From a bacterium (GTDB lineage Bacteria > Bacillota_I > Bacilli_A > RF39 > UBA660): DNA of 47,111 bases. The notes beneath the pieces are model-generated. The model worked only from the letters and a program-made list of their open reading frames with translations, had not been told where the DNA came from and did not search any database. The position numbers and the translations under genes are program-made. The DNA lies in NCBI GenBank assembly GCA_029007115.1, contig JAQXHG010000049.1, positions 1 to 47,111 of the forward strand, read 5' to 3'. This document shows positions 24,563-33,742 of the stretch, one piece after another (position 1 is the first letter of the stretch; every line of letters starts with the position of its first letter).

Positions 24563-27034
24563 TTCATTTTCTTCTACTATTTCTTTATCAACAATTGAAA
24601 TAGAAGCAACTTTATTATTATCTTTAAGATTAATTAATTTGACTCCTTTCGTTACTCTTCCCATCTGTGAAATAGAATTAACATCCATCCTAATAATTAT
24701 ACCATTCTTTGTAATAATCATTACATCTTTATCATTTTGAGTTGACTTAAAACCAACTACTTTACCATTTTTTTCAGATAAATTTATTGTTTTTACACCT
24801 TTGCTTCCACGTTTTGTTTCTCTATATTCTTCTATTTCAGTTTTTTTACCATATCCATTCTCAGTTACTACTAATAATAAGTTTCCAGGTTTAGATATTT
24901 CTGTACCAACGCAAATATCACCATTCAAGTTTATACCTCTGACTCCAGAAGCTGTTCTACCCATGATTCTAATTTCATTTTCATTAAATCTAACCATTCT
25001 ACCATTTGATGAACACATTAAAATTTGACTATCTCCTTCAGTTACTTTAGCAGAAATTAATTCATCATCATCTTTTAATGTTATTGCAATTTTACCTGTT
25101 TGTCTTATATTAATATAGTCTTCATATTTAGTTCTCTTAACTAAACCATTTTTAGTACTTAAAAGCAAACATTTGTTTATATCTTCGTTATTTACTTTAA
25201 CCATTGCGTTAATTCTTTCATCTTTTTCTAGTTGTAATAGATTAATAATTGGTAATCCTTTACCGGTTCTTGAATATTCTGGTATATTATAACCTTTTAG
25301 CCTATAAACTTTACCTTTATTACTGAAGAATAAAACATAATCATGCGTATTTACTGAAATTAAATGTTCCACGAAATCCTCTTCTGTTGTTGTTATACCC
25401 TTAATGCCAACTCCTCCACGATTTTGAGACTTATAAGTATTTTTAGCAATTCTCTTAATATAATTTTTGTTTGTTAAGGTAATCATTACTTCTTCCTGAG
25501 GAATTAATGCTTCATCTTCTATATATTCTACAGCAGTCATATCTATTGTAGTTCTTCTATCATCACTATATTTATTTCTAATTTCAAGCATTTCTTTTTT
25601 AATAATATCTAAAACTTTTTGTTCTGATTGTAAAATTGATTTTAATTCTTCTATTTCTTTTAATAATTCTGCTAATTCTGCTTCAATTTTATCTCTCTCT
25701 AATCCAGTTAAACGTCTTAATTTTAGTTCTAATATTGCTTCTGCTTGTATAGTATCTAATCCGAATCGATTCATTAAATTAGTTTTAGCAATTTCATCTG
25801 TTTTAGCAGATTTAATAATTTTAATTACTTCATCTATATTATCTTGTGCAATTTTATATCCGTTTAAAATATGTACTCTTCTCTCATCTTTTGCTAAATC
25901 AAATTTTGTTCTTCTAATAATAACTACTTTTTGATGATCAATATATTTAGAAATAATTTCTTTTAAACCCAATGTTTTTGGAGTAAGTCCATCTAACATT
26001 AAGAATATTATTCCATAATTAATTTGAAAAGATGTATGCTTATATAAATTATTTAATACAACTTGAGGATTTGCGTCTTTTTTAAGAGTAATAGTAATTT
26101 TGATTCCATCTTTTAAATCAGTATGATAATCTGTTATTCCATCTATTATTTTATTATGAACTAATTCAGCTACTTTATTTTTTAATTCTAAAGTATTAAC
26201 ACCATAAGGTACTTCGGTAATTACTATGCAATTATGACCATGTATTTCTTCAATACTGGCCTTACTTCTAATAGTAATACTGCCTCTTCCTGTATCATAT
26301 GCTTTTTTTATACCTGAGTTTCCAAGAATAATTCCTCCTGTAGGAAAATCAGGACCTTTTATATATTGCATCAAACCTAAAGTATCGATATCAGGATTAT
26401 CAATATATGCAATACACCCATCAATTACTTCACCTAAATTATGTGGAGGTATGTTTGTTGCCATACCAACTGCTATTCCCAAAGAACCATTTACTAATAT
26501 ATTTGGAAATCTTGATGGTAGTACTTTTGGTTCTTTTCTAGTAACATCAAAATTATCATCCATATCAACTGTATCTTTATTAATATCTCTTAATAATTCT
26601 AATGATATTTTAGCAAGTCTTGCTTCTGTATAACGATAAGCAGCTGCTCCATCTCCTTCTATATTACCAAAGTTTCCATGACCATCTACTAACATATATC
26701 TTTGATTAAAATCTTGTGCTAAACGAACCATAGCTTCATAAATAGAACTATCGCCATGTGGATGATAATGTCCCATAACATTACCTACTGTTGTTGCAGA
26801 TTTTCTATGAGGTTTATCAGGTGTATTTCCCTCTTCATACATTGACCATAAAATTCTTCTATGTACTGGTTTTAATCCGTCTCTTAAATCAGGAATAGCT
26901 CTAGATGTTATAACACTCATAGAATAATCTAAAAATGAACTTTTTACTTCATCTACAATATTATTTACTGCATGACTATCTCTTTCATGAAAACTTCCGC
27001 TAAATTCATTTTCTTGTTTTATTTCTTCTTCCAT
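24548..27034 (-). CDS. gyrA: DNA gyrase subunit A
   Basis: 828 residues. Breakage-reunion subunit: DGLKPVHRRILW, HPHGDSSIYEAMVRLAQ (quinolone region, with Ser at the E. coli 83 position), catalytic Tyr in AAAYRYTEARL, then the C-terminal beta-pinwheel. The gyrase-specific GyrA box, normally QRRGGRG, reads QNRGGVG here, so two basic residues are lost. The adjacent gyrB and the pinwheel repeats still favour GyrA over ParC. The ATG at 27032-27034 has AGGAGG 6 bases upstream; a GTG one codon earlier is not needed. Confidence 0.96.
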   Translation of the reverse strand: MEEEIKQENEFSGSFHERDSHAVNNIVDEVKSSFLDYSMSVITSRAIPDLRDGLKPVHRRILWSMYEEGNTPDKPHRKSATTVGNVMGHYHPHGDSSIYEAMVRLAQDFNQRYMLVDGHGNFGNIEGDGAAAYRYTEARLAKISLELLRDINKDTVDMDDNFDVTRKEPKVLPSRFPNILVNGSLGIAVGMATNIPPHNLGEVIDGCIAYIDNPDIDTLGLMQYIKGPDFPTGGIILGNSGIKKAYDTGRGSITIRSKASIEEIHGHNCIVITEVPYGVNTLELKNKVAELVHNKIIDGITDYHTDLKDGIKITITLKKDANPQVVLNNLYKHTSFQINYGIIFLMLDGLTPKTLGLKEIISKYIDHQKVVIIRRTKFDLAKDERRVHILNGYKIAQDNIDEVIKIIKSAKTDEIAKTNLMNRFGLDTIQAEAILELKLRRLTGLERDKIEAELAELLKEIEELKSILQSEQKVLDIIKKEMLEIRNKYSDDRRTTIDMTAVEYIEDEALIPQEEVMITLTNKNYIKRIAKNTYKSQNRGGVGIKGITTTEEDFVEHLISVNTHDYVLFFSNKGKVYRLKGYNIPEYSRTGKGLPIINLLQLEKDERINAMVKVNNEDINKCLLLSTKNGLVKRTKYEDYINIRQTGKIAITLKDDDELISAKVTEGDSQILMCSSNGRMVRFNENEIRIMGRTASGVRGINLNGDICVGTEISKPGNLLLVVTENGYGKKTEIEEYRETKRGSKGVKTINLSEKNGKVVGFKSTQNDKDVMIITKNGIIIRMDVNSISQMGRVTKGVKLINLKDNNKVASISIVDKEIVEENEENAN

Positions 27035-27044
27035 CACAAACCTC

Positions 27045-28964
27045 CTATATATCTAAATTTTTTACAAATTCTGCATTTTCTTCTATAAATGCACGTCTTG
27101 GTTCTACTTCATCACCCATTAATTTTTCAAATATTGAGTCTGCTAATACACAATCTTCAACTGTTATTTTACGTAATACTCTTTTATTAATATCCATAGT
27201 AGTTTCATTCAATTCTTCAGCATCCATTTCTCCTAAACCTTTCATACGTGCAATTTCAGCTCTAGCTCTAACATTTTCAGGTAATGATGCTAAATATTCA
27301 TCTTTTTCTTTTTCATCTAGTGCATATTTTCTTGTCTTACCATGCATAATTCTAAATAATGGTGGTTGAGCTGCATAAATATGTCCTGCCTGTACTATAG
27401 GTTTAAAAAATCTATAAAATAATGTTAATAATAATACTCTAATATGGGCACCATCAACATCAGCATCTGTCATAATTATTATTTTGTCATATCTTAATTT
27501 ACTTAAATCAAAATATTCACCAATTCCTGTTCCAAACGCAGTTATAATAGTTTTAATTTCTTCATTACCAAGTGCTTTATCAAGTCTTGCTTTTTCAACA
27601 TTCAATATTTTTCCTCTTAAAGGTAATATTGCTTGTGTCATTGAATCTCTACCTTTTTTTGCTGAACCACCGGCAGAATCTCCCTCGACAATGAATATTT
27701 CAGATACTGTTGGATCTTTACTTTTACAATCCGATAATTTACCAAAAAAATTTGTTGTAGTAAGATCACTTTTTCTTGTAGCTTCTCTTGCTTTTTTAGC
27801 AGCCATTCTAGCATTTCTAGCTAATATAGCTTTATTTATAATAATTCTAGCATTTTCTGGATTTTCTAGTAAAAATTGTTCAAATCCTTCTGCAAATACA
27901 CTATCTGCAAGATTCTTAACTTCTGAATTACCTAGTCTACCTTTTGTTTGACCTTCAAATTGAGGGTTTGGATGTTTACAAGAAACTATCATAGTAATTC
28001 CTTCTTTAACATCATCTTCTCTTAAATTTTCATCTTTATCTTTTAATATATTATTTTTCCTTGCATATGAATTTATTACTCTAACTAAAGCTCTTTTAAC
28101 TCCATCTTCATGAGTACCTCCATCATGAGTATTAATGTTATTTACAAAAGAATAAATATTTTCATTATATCCAGAATTATATTGAAGTGCTACCTCAAAC
28201 ATAATTCCATCTTTTTCTCCTTCTAAATGTATTACATTATCATGAAGAACAGTTTTTCCTTGATTAATAAATTTTACATATTCACTTATTCCACCTTCAT
28301 ATAAGAAAATATCACCTTGTGTATCTTCCTCATCTCTATCATCTCTTAATGTAAGTCTTAATCCTTTATTTAAAAAAGCTAATTCTCTTGTTCTAGTTTT
28401 TAATGTTTCATAATCATAAATATCAGTATCAAATATATCTGCATCTGGTTTAAATGTTACTATTGTTCCTGTTCTATTTTTTTCACATTCACCAATCTCT
28501 GTTAATTTTTGAACAGTTTTTCCACCATTTTCAAATTTTGTTTCATATATTTTACTATCCTTATATACTGTTACAGTTACCCATTTTGATAATGCATTAA
28601 CAACTGATGCACCAACACCATGAAGTCCACCAGATACTTTATATCCGCCACCTCCAAATTTTCCACCTGCATGTAACACGGTATAAACTGTTTCCACTGT
28701 TGAAATACCTGTTTGAGGATGTATACCAACTGGAATACCACGACCATTATCTTTTACCGTTATAGAATTATCTTTATTTATTACTATTTCTATATTATTA
28801 CAATAACCCGCTAAAGCTTCATCAATAGAATTATCTACAATTTCCCACACTAGGTGATGCAACCCTTTTACATCCGTAGTTCCTATATACATACCAGGTC
28901 TTTTTCTTACTGCCTCTAATCCTTCTAAAACTTGTATATCTTTTACGCCATATTCTTCATTCAT
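27045..28964 (-). CDS. gyrB: DNA gyrase subunit B
   Basis: 639 residues. GHKL ATPase ([35 protein letters not shown]), transducer, and Toprim domain ([26 protein letters not shown]), with the short Gram-positive C-terminus. With GyrA it introduces negative supercoils. The ATG at 28962-28964 ([15 protein letters not shown]) is preferred, with GAGAGGGTGTGA just upstream, over an ATG six codons earlier that would overlap the recF end. It follows recF by 4 bases and precedes gyrA by 10. Confidence 0.98.
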   Translation of the reverse strand: MNEEYGVKDIQVLEGLEAVRKRPGMYIGTTDVKGLHHLVWEIVDNSIDEALAGYCNNIEIVINKDNSITVKDNGRGIPVGIHPQTGISTVETVYTVLHAGGKFGGGGYKVSGGLHGVGASVVNALSKWVTVTVYKDSKIYETKFENGGKTVQKLTEIGECEKNRTGTIVTFKPDADIFDTDIYDYETLKTRTRELAFLNKGLRLTLRDDRDEEDTQGDIFLYEGGISEYVKFINQGKTVLHDNVIHLEGEKDGIMFEVALQYNSGYNENIYSFVNNINTHDGGTHEDGVKRALVRVINSYARKNNILKDKDENLREDDVKEGITMIVSCKHPNPQFEGQTKGRLGNSEVKNLADSVFAEGFEQFLLENPENARIIINKAILARNARMAAKKAREATRKSDLTTTNFFGKLSDCKSKDPTVSEIFIVEGDSAGGSAKKGRDSMTQAILPLRGKILNVEKARLDKALGNEEIKTIITAFGTGIGEYFDLSKLRYDKIIIMTDADVDGAHIRVLLLTLFYRFFKPIVQAGHIYAAQPPLFRIMHGKTRKYALDEKEKDEYLASLPENVRARAEIARMKGLGEMDAEELNETTMDINKRVLRKITVEDCVLADSIFEKLMGDEVEPRRAFIEENAEFVKNLDI

Positions 28965-28968
28965 AATA

Positions 28969-30048
28969 TCACACCCTCTCATTTAAATCATATATTTTGG
29001 CTTTTTTTATAATATTTTTATTAATATTTTTTAAATCTGTAGTTGTTATGAATATTTGTATATCTTTATTTAATGATTTAAAAATACTATTTCTATTTTT
29101 TTCATCAAGTTCACTAAATAAATCATCAAGTAATAAAATAGGAGTTATTTGATAATCTTCCATAAATATTTTTATTTCAGACAATTTCATAGCTAAAACT
29201 ATTAGTTTTTGTAATCCTTGGGAACTATATTCTTTAGAATTATTCCCATTATGCATAAATTCAAAATTATCCCTATGAATACCAAAAGAAGTCATACCAA
29301 TATTAATCTCTTTTCTTCTATTTTTCTTAAGTTCTTTTAATAATTTATCTTTATCATTTATTTCATAGTCAGATATGTAATTTAATTCAATTTCATTATT
29401 TTTTACATAGTTTTTAAAAATTGAATTAATATATTTATTTATAGAATCTATATATTTTTTTCTATAATTATATATTTTTATTCCCTCTTCTACTATTTTT
29501 TCATCTAATATATCTAAATATCTTGTATCTAATGTACTATTAGTTAATAGTTTTTTCAAATAATCGTTTTTATTTTTAATAAGCACGTTATAATTATTTA
29601 AATAATAAAGATATTCTTTATGCAACTGTGATATTTGTATATTTAAATAATTTCTTCTAATATTAGGTGATGATTTAATTAATTTTAATTCATCAGGAGA
29701 AAGTAAAATTATTCTATATTGAGAAATAAAAGAGCTTAATTTATTTTGTAATTTTGAATTTATTTTTGATTTTTTGCCATTTTTATCTAAATACAACTCT
29801 AAATTTTTTTTTTGTCCATCATCAAAATAATATATTTTTATTCTAAAATAATCAGTTCCTGTTTTAATTATAGACAATTCAGATGTAGTTTTAAAAGATT
29901 TAGCTAAACTACCTAAATAAATTGCTTCAAGTATAGATGTCTTACCTATACCATTTTTACCAATAATAATATTTAAATTTGAAAAATTATCAAAAATTTT
30001 TTTCTTGTAATTTCTAAAATTATTTAGTTCAATTTTTGTAATATTCAT
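28969..30048 (-). CDS. recF: RecF, DNA replication/repair ATPase
   Basis: 359 residues. ABC/SMC-like ATPase: [19 protein letters not shown] is Walker [20 protein letters not shown] is the signature motif, and [13 protein letters not shown] is Walker B. With RecO and RecR it helps load RecA at gaps. Bacillus has yaaA between dnaN and recF; here comK takes that place and yaaA is not found. A TATAAT-like -10 at 30116-30121, after the comK terminator, may start the recF-gyrB-gyrA transcript. Confidence 0.97.
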   Translation of the reverse strand: MNITKIELNNFRNYKKKIFDNFSNLNIIIGKNGIGKTSILEAIYLGSLAKSFKTTSELSIIKTGTDYFRIKIYYFDDGQKKNLELYLDKNGKKSKINSKLQNKLSSFISQYRIILLSPDELKLIKSSPNIRRNYLNIQISQLHKEYLYYLNNYNVLIKNKNDYLKKLLTNSTLDTRYLDILDEKIVEEGIKIYNYRKKYIDSINKYINSIFKNYVKNNEIELNYISDYEINDKDKLLKELKKNRRKEINIGMTSFGIHRDNFEFMHNGNNSKEYSSQGLQKLIVLAMKLSEIKIFMEDYQITPILLLDDLFSELDEKNRNSIFKSLNKDIQIFITTTDLKNINKNIIKKAKIYDLNERV

Positions 30049-30137
30049 TTTTAAACCTCTTTAACCCCCAATTTTCGAATTTTTTATTTAAATAGTACTC
30101 CTACTCACTAATAAGATTATATCACAAATTTCCCTAT

Positions 30138-30165
30138 AAAAAAAGATAATTTTAATTATTATCTT
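30138..30165 (-). terminator. Terminator overlapping the comK stop
   Basis: An 8-bp stem AAGATAAT/ATTATCTT (30143-30150 and 30158-30165) is followed by seven T on the minus strand. It separates comK from recF. Confidence 0.85.
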
Positions 30166-30613
30166 CTTTTTTTATTAATCTTTCATTTAAAACATACTTT
30201 AATCTTGTTGCTCTCATTATTTGATTTGTTAAAGAACCATACGATATATTAAACTCTAATGTTGTTCCATCTTTAAAAATAATTGCTGATTTTCTAGTAT
30301 CTGTTTTAAAATACTTTTCAATTTTTTCTAAATTAATCCATACACAGTTAATATTATCTGGTGAAGTTGTTGGGAAAAATATTATTTGTCTACTTTCTTC
30401 AATTATAATTGGAGCCTTATGTGTAATTCCTAAAATTTTCTTCGTTCCTTCTTTTCTACCTTCATATGAACTACCAAAATATTCACAACTATGTTCTAAT
30501 ATTTCATGACAAGCTATATTTAATATATATTCATCTCCCTGTTCTATGACCTTTGTACACTCTTTACTAATTGGTAAGATTACTTGTGTATCTGAGTTGA
30601 TTTCATATTTCAT
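30152..30613 (-). CDS. comK: ComK, master regulator of competence
   Basis: 153 residues (192 in B. subtilis; the C-terminal tail is missing). The core motif CEYFGSSYEGRKEGT matches CRFFGSSYAGRKAGT of Bacillus ComK. Next comes THKAPIIIEESRQIIFFPT, matching SHKPPIMVDPSNQIFLFPT, and then ISYGSLTNQIMRATRLK. ComK binds A/T boxes and activates DNA-uptake genes. The missing tail in Bacillus carries the MecA-ClpCP degradation signal, so turnover may differ. It stands alone between two terminators with its own promoter, in the place of yaaA between dnaN and recF. The RBS is AGGGGG. Confidence 0.9.
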   Translation of the reverse strand: MKYEINSDTQVILPISKECTKVIEQGDEYILNIACHEILEHSCEYFGSSYEGRKEGTKKILGITHKAPIIIEESRQIIFFPTTSPDNINCVWINLEKIEKYFKTDTRKSAIIFKDGTTLEFNISYGSLTNQIMRATRLKYVLNERLIKKEDNN

Positions 30614-30644
30614 ATTATAATACCCCCTTTCTTTAAAATTGATT

Positions 30645-30692
30645 TCTATACTAACATATTATATTTGTCGAATTTTGTCATTTTTTGTCGAA
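30645..30692 (-). promoter_or_regulatory. comK promoter region with three phased Spo0A-type boxes
   Basis: On the plus strand, TGTCGAA occurs at 30666-30672 and 30686-30692, with TGTCATT at 30676-30682. That makes three units exactly 10 bases apart. TGTCGAA is the core of the Spo0A box. Two -10 candidates on the minus strand, TATAAT (30658-30663) and TATAGA (30645-30650), lie just downstream. No normal -35 exists for TATAAT, and for TATAGA the -35 (TTCGAC) is the box itself. Confidence 0.7.
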
Positions 30693-30727
30693 AATGGAAA
30701 TATTTTCCAATAAATGTGTTTTACATA

Positions 30728-30781
30728 ATAAAAAATGTAATAATTTATTAATTATTTTAAATAAACTATTACATTTTTTTT
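30728..30781 (-). terminator. Terminator after dnaN
   Basis: A long hairpin (AAAAAATGTAATA pairing across to TATTACATTTTTT, with further AT pairing inside) is followed by a T-run on the minus strand. It separates dnaN from comK. Confidence 0.85.
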
Positions 30782-30798
30782 ATATTATTAAATGATTA

Positions 30799-31917
30799 CT
30801 AATTAGTTTGAATAGGAAATACAAGTTGAATAAAATTATCATTATCAACTTCTTTTAACACAAATGGTTTTACACCACTATTTAATAATATATATATATC
30901 TTCACTACTAAACATCTTTAATGATTCAAGCACATATTTTGAACTAAATGATATGTATATATTATTATTAGTTAAATTTTCTATACTAATTTTTTCTTCT
31001 ACTTTACCCATTTCTGCACTTGATGCTTTTAATTTCAAATAATTATCTTTAATTTCTGCATCTATAATATATTTTTTACTAGATCCAGTTAATAATGATG
31101 CCCTATCTAAAGTATTGTAGAAATCTTTTAAATTTACTTTTATTTTATATTCAAACTCATTTGGAAAAATATTTTCAAGTTGTGGATAATTTCCATTCAA
31201 TAATGATGATTGAAAAATAATATTATCTAACTTAAATATAACTTTATTACTAAATACATGTATTTCCATTTTTGAATCAGAATTTATAATTTTTGCAAAT
31301 TCATTTATATTTTTTGCTGGAATCACGATATTTATATTTTCAATATACATTTCATCTAATTTTAGATTAATCTTTGAAATTCTATATGAATCTGTGGCAA
31401 TACATTCAAATAAATCCCCTTGAATCTTCACATTTACACCAGTTAATACAGGGTTACTTTCTTGTAATGAGCATGCAAATGTTGTTTTATTAATTATTTC
31501 TTTAAATTTATTACTTGATATGCTTATTGGATTTTTCCCTTCTTCTAAAGAAATATTTGGATAATCTTCAACCATATAGCAATTAAAATTATATATAGAA
31601 TTATTTGTTTTAAAAGATACTTCGTTGTTTTCAAAATTTTCTATTAAAATATCTGTTTCAGGTAATTTTCTAATAACTTCTAATAATGTTTTTCCATAAA
31701 TAATAGAACATCCTGTTTCTTCAATACTTTTAATATCTTTTTTATCAATATAATATTGAATTGTTATATCATTATCTGTTGCTGTTAAATATAAACCATT
31801 ATTTTGTAAATCAAATTTGATACAATTTAATACAGGTATTATATTTCTAGTAGATAAAGCTCTACTTACTGCATTTAGTCCTTCCATTAAAATATTTTTT
31901 TCAATTATTAATTTCAT
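30799..31917 (-). CDS. dnaN: DNA polymerase III beta sliding clamp
   Basis: 372 residues, the normal length. Three clamp folds can be traced: N-terminal MKLIIEKNILMEGLNAVSRAL, the middle ATDSYRISKINLKL strand and the C-terminal end QLVFPIQTN (usually VLPMR or VMPIRT). It tethers polymerases to DNA and recruits DnaX-loaded factors. It is co-directional with dnaA, with a strong RBS (AAGGAGG). The 131-bp gap from dnaA contains DnaA-box-like sites and an inverted repeat. Confidence 0.97.
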   Translation of the reverse strand: MKLIIEKNILMEGLNAVSRALSTRNIIPVLNCIKFDLQNNGLYLTATDNDITIQYYIDKKDIKSIEETGCSIIYGKTLLEVIRKLPETDILIENFENNEVSFKTNNSIYNFNCYMVEDYPNISLEEGKNPISISSNKFKEIINKTTFACSLQESNPVLTGVNVKIQGDLFECIATDSYRISKINLKLDEMYIENINIVIPAKNINEFAKIINSDSKMEIHVFSNKVIFKLDNIIFQSSLLNGNYPQLENIFPNEFEYKIKVNLKDFYNTLDRASLLTGSSKKYIIDAEIKDNYLKLKASSAEMGKVEEKISIENLTNNNIYISFSSKYVLESLKMFSSEDIYILLNSGVKPFVLKEVDNDNFIQLVFPIQTN

Positions 31918-31958
31918 AATTTTACCTCCTTATTTATATATATCATAATATTATTGAT

Positions 31959-32057
31959 TGTTGATATTGTTAATAACTGTTTTATGTTAAGTTATTAACA
32001 GGGTTTTTTAATTATTTTTTTTTGTTAGTTTGTTGATAACTGATTGATTTATTCACA
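31959..32057. other. DnaA-box cluster between dnaA and dnaN (second half of a bipartite origin)
   Basis: The reverse complement of TTATCAACA occurs at 32031-32039, TTATTCACA at 32049-32057 over the dnaA stop, and weaker relatives at 31959-31967 and 31968-31976. A perfect 10-bp inverted repeat, GTTAATAACT/AGTTATTAAC, lies at 31969-31978 and 31990-31999. DnaA boxes on both sides of dnaA are typical of Bacillus-type bipartite origins. Confidence 0.55.
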
Positions 32058-33434
32058 AATTTTCTCTTTTAAGATTTTTATTTCTTCTTGTAATTTTAAA
32101 TTAACTTTTAATTCTTCAGTAATTTTATCTCTTGAATAAATTATTGTTGAATGATCTCTTCCTCCCATCTCTAATCCTATTCTTTCTAGACTTTCATCAG
32201 TCATTAAACAACTGAGATATATTGCAATAGATCTAGCTGTAACAACATTTTTATTTCTCATTTTACCTTTAATCATAGAAGAATCTATTCCATAGTATTT
32301 TGCTACTACATCAATAATTTTAGAAACAGAATTTGTTCTATATATTACTTGGCCTACATATTCTCTTAAAGCATTTTGCGCTATTTCTAAAGTAATTTCA
32401 TTAATATTTAATGTTACTCTATAAGCAACCAATCTAATTACTGCATTTTCAAGATTTCTAATATCACTTCCACAATTATTGGCAATATATTCAACAACAT
32501 CTTCATTTAGTTGTGGAAAATCATTAAGCATAACCTTTTTTCTTATTATATTCTTTTTTAATTCAAATTCTGGGGGATTTATCGATTCAGTTAATCCCCA
32601 ACCAAATCTAGTTTTTAACCTATCTTCTAAATATTTATAATCATTAATAGAAGTATCTGATGCAATTATAATTTGTTTTTCATTATCATATAGTGTATTA
32701 AAAGTATTTGTAAATTCAATCTGTGTTTTGGTAGCTTTTTCTAAAAATTGTATATCATCAATCATTAATACATCAACATTTCTATATTTTTCTCTAAAAG
32801 CTTCTAAATAAGTAATATTGTTATTATTTTTATTTCGTGTATTTACAATAGAAACATAGTCATTAATAAATTGTTCAGAACTTATATATAAAACTCTTTT
32901 ATCTGAATGTGTAACTATATAATTACCAATTGCATGCATTAAATGTGTTTTTCCAAGACCGCTTTTAGCATAAATAAAATATGGATTATATAATTTTCCT
33001 GGGTTTTGTGCAACAGATAAGGCAGTTCCATATGCTAATCTATTTGATTCACCTACTACAAAAGTATCAAAAGTATACTTAGGATTAAAATTACTTTTAT
33101 ATTTATAATTAGTAATATTTTCTATTTGATCATCACTAATTTCTAGTTTTTTTTCTTCTTCATCTAATTTTTTTATATCTTTTTGTAATATATATTCTAT
33201 CTCACAAGTATCGTTAGTTAAGTCATTAGCAATATCTTCAACTATTATATTATAAGAATCTTTTAGATTTTGTATATATAATTCATTATTATTGCTGTCA
33301 GGAACTATAATTGTAAACTTACTATTTTTGTAAGAATGCAATTTTAAATCCTTAAAAAGACAATTATATGTAATTGGAGAAACTCTTTTACTTATTCGGG
33401 ATAATAATTCTTTCCATAATTCTTCTATAGTCAT
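32049..33434 (-). CDS. dnaA: Replication initiator DnaA
   Basis: 461 residues. Domain I (TIEELWKELLSRISKRV), AAA+ domain III with Walker A KSGLGKTHLMHAIGN and Walker B DVLMIDDIQFLE, and domain IV with the DnaA-box-reading GGRDHSTIIYS helix. The ATG at 33432-33434 has AAAGGAG 6 bases upstream. An open frame runs 14 codons further up, but through the promoter-proximal leader. It starts the minus-strand arm at the origin. Confidence 0.98.
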   Translation of the reverse strand: MTIEELWKELLSRISKRVSPITYNCLFKDLKLHSYKNSKFTIIVPDSNNNELYIQNLKDSYNIIVEDIANDLTNDTCEIEYILQKDIKKLDEEEKKLEISDDQIENITNYKYKSNFNPKYTFDTFVVGESNRLAYGTALSVAQNPGKLYNPYFIYAKSGLGKTHLMHAIGNYIVTHSDKRVLYISSEQFINDYVSIVNTRNKNNNNITYLEAFREKYRNVDVLMIDDIQFLEKATKTQIEFTNTFNTLYDNEKQIIIASDTSINDYKYLEDRLKTRFGWGLTESINPPEFELKKNIIRKKVMLNDFPQLNEDVVEYIANNCGSDIRNLENAVIRLVAYRVTLNINEITLEIAQNALREYVGQVIYRTNSVSKIIDVVAKYYGIDSSMIKGKMRNKNVVTARSIAIYLSCLMTDESLERIGLEMGGRDHSTIIYSRDKITEELKVNLKLQEEIKILKEKICE

Positions 33435-33464
33435 AATTTCTCCTTTCTTCTTGCTTACACAATT

Positions 33465-33492
33465 ATTATAAATCATCTTTTATTAATGTCAA
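33465..33492 (-). promoter_or_regulatory. Promoter of dnaA
   Basis: On the minus strand, a perfect TTGACA (33487-33492) and TATAAT (33465-33470) are 16 bases apart, about 30 bases before the dnaA ATG. Confidence 0.85.
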
Positions 33493-33698
33493 AACAAAAT
33501 AATTTATTAACATTTATATTAACAATTTCCAAACAGTTTGTAAACATTTTTTTCTTTTATTTATTGTCATAGAAAGAGTTATTAACAATATTAACAAATT
33601 TTAATAAATGTTTATATTATTATGTTAACAACTTGTTGATAAGTTAACATAAAATGTTAATATATTGTTGATAAATTAACATAAAATAAAAAAATAAA
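33493..33698. other. Probable replication origin (oriC) upstream of dnaA
   Basis: This is the strand-switch point of the window: genes on both sides point away. TTATCAACA (one base from the DnaA box TTATCCACA) occurs on the minus strand at 33634-33642 and 33666-33674. Both copies sit in a 23-base element repeated with a 32-base period (33633-33655 and 33665-33687, 22 of 23 identical). The rest is very AT-rich, with many TTAACA/TGTTAA units, as expected of an unwinding element. Confidence 0.75.
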
Positions 33699-33727
33699 TT
33701 AACATAACATTTAATTTATGATAAAAT
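33699..33727 (+). promoter_or_regulatory. Promoter of the unknown gene right of oriC
   Basis: TTAACA (33699-33704) and TAAAAT (33722-33727) are 17 bases apart, 15 bases before the ATG. Confidence 0.6.
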
Positions 33728-33742
33728 AAGTTAGGTGTTGAT

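Noticed and set aside
27484-27951. 155-codon open frame on the plus strand
   Set aside because: It lies opposite gyrB, whose motifs are clear in the other strand, and the translated sequence has no recognisable domain and no RBS.
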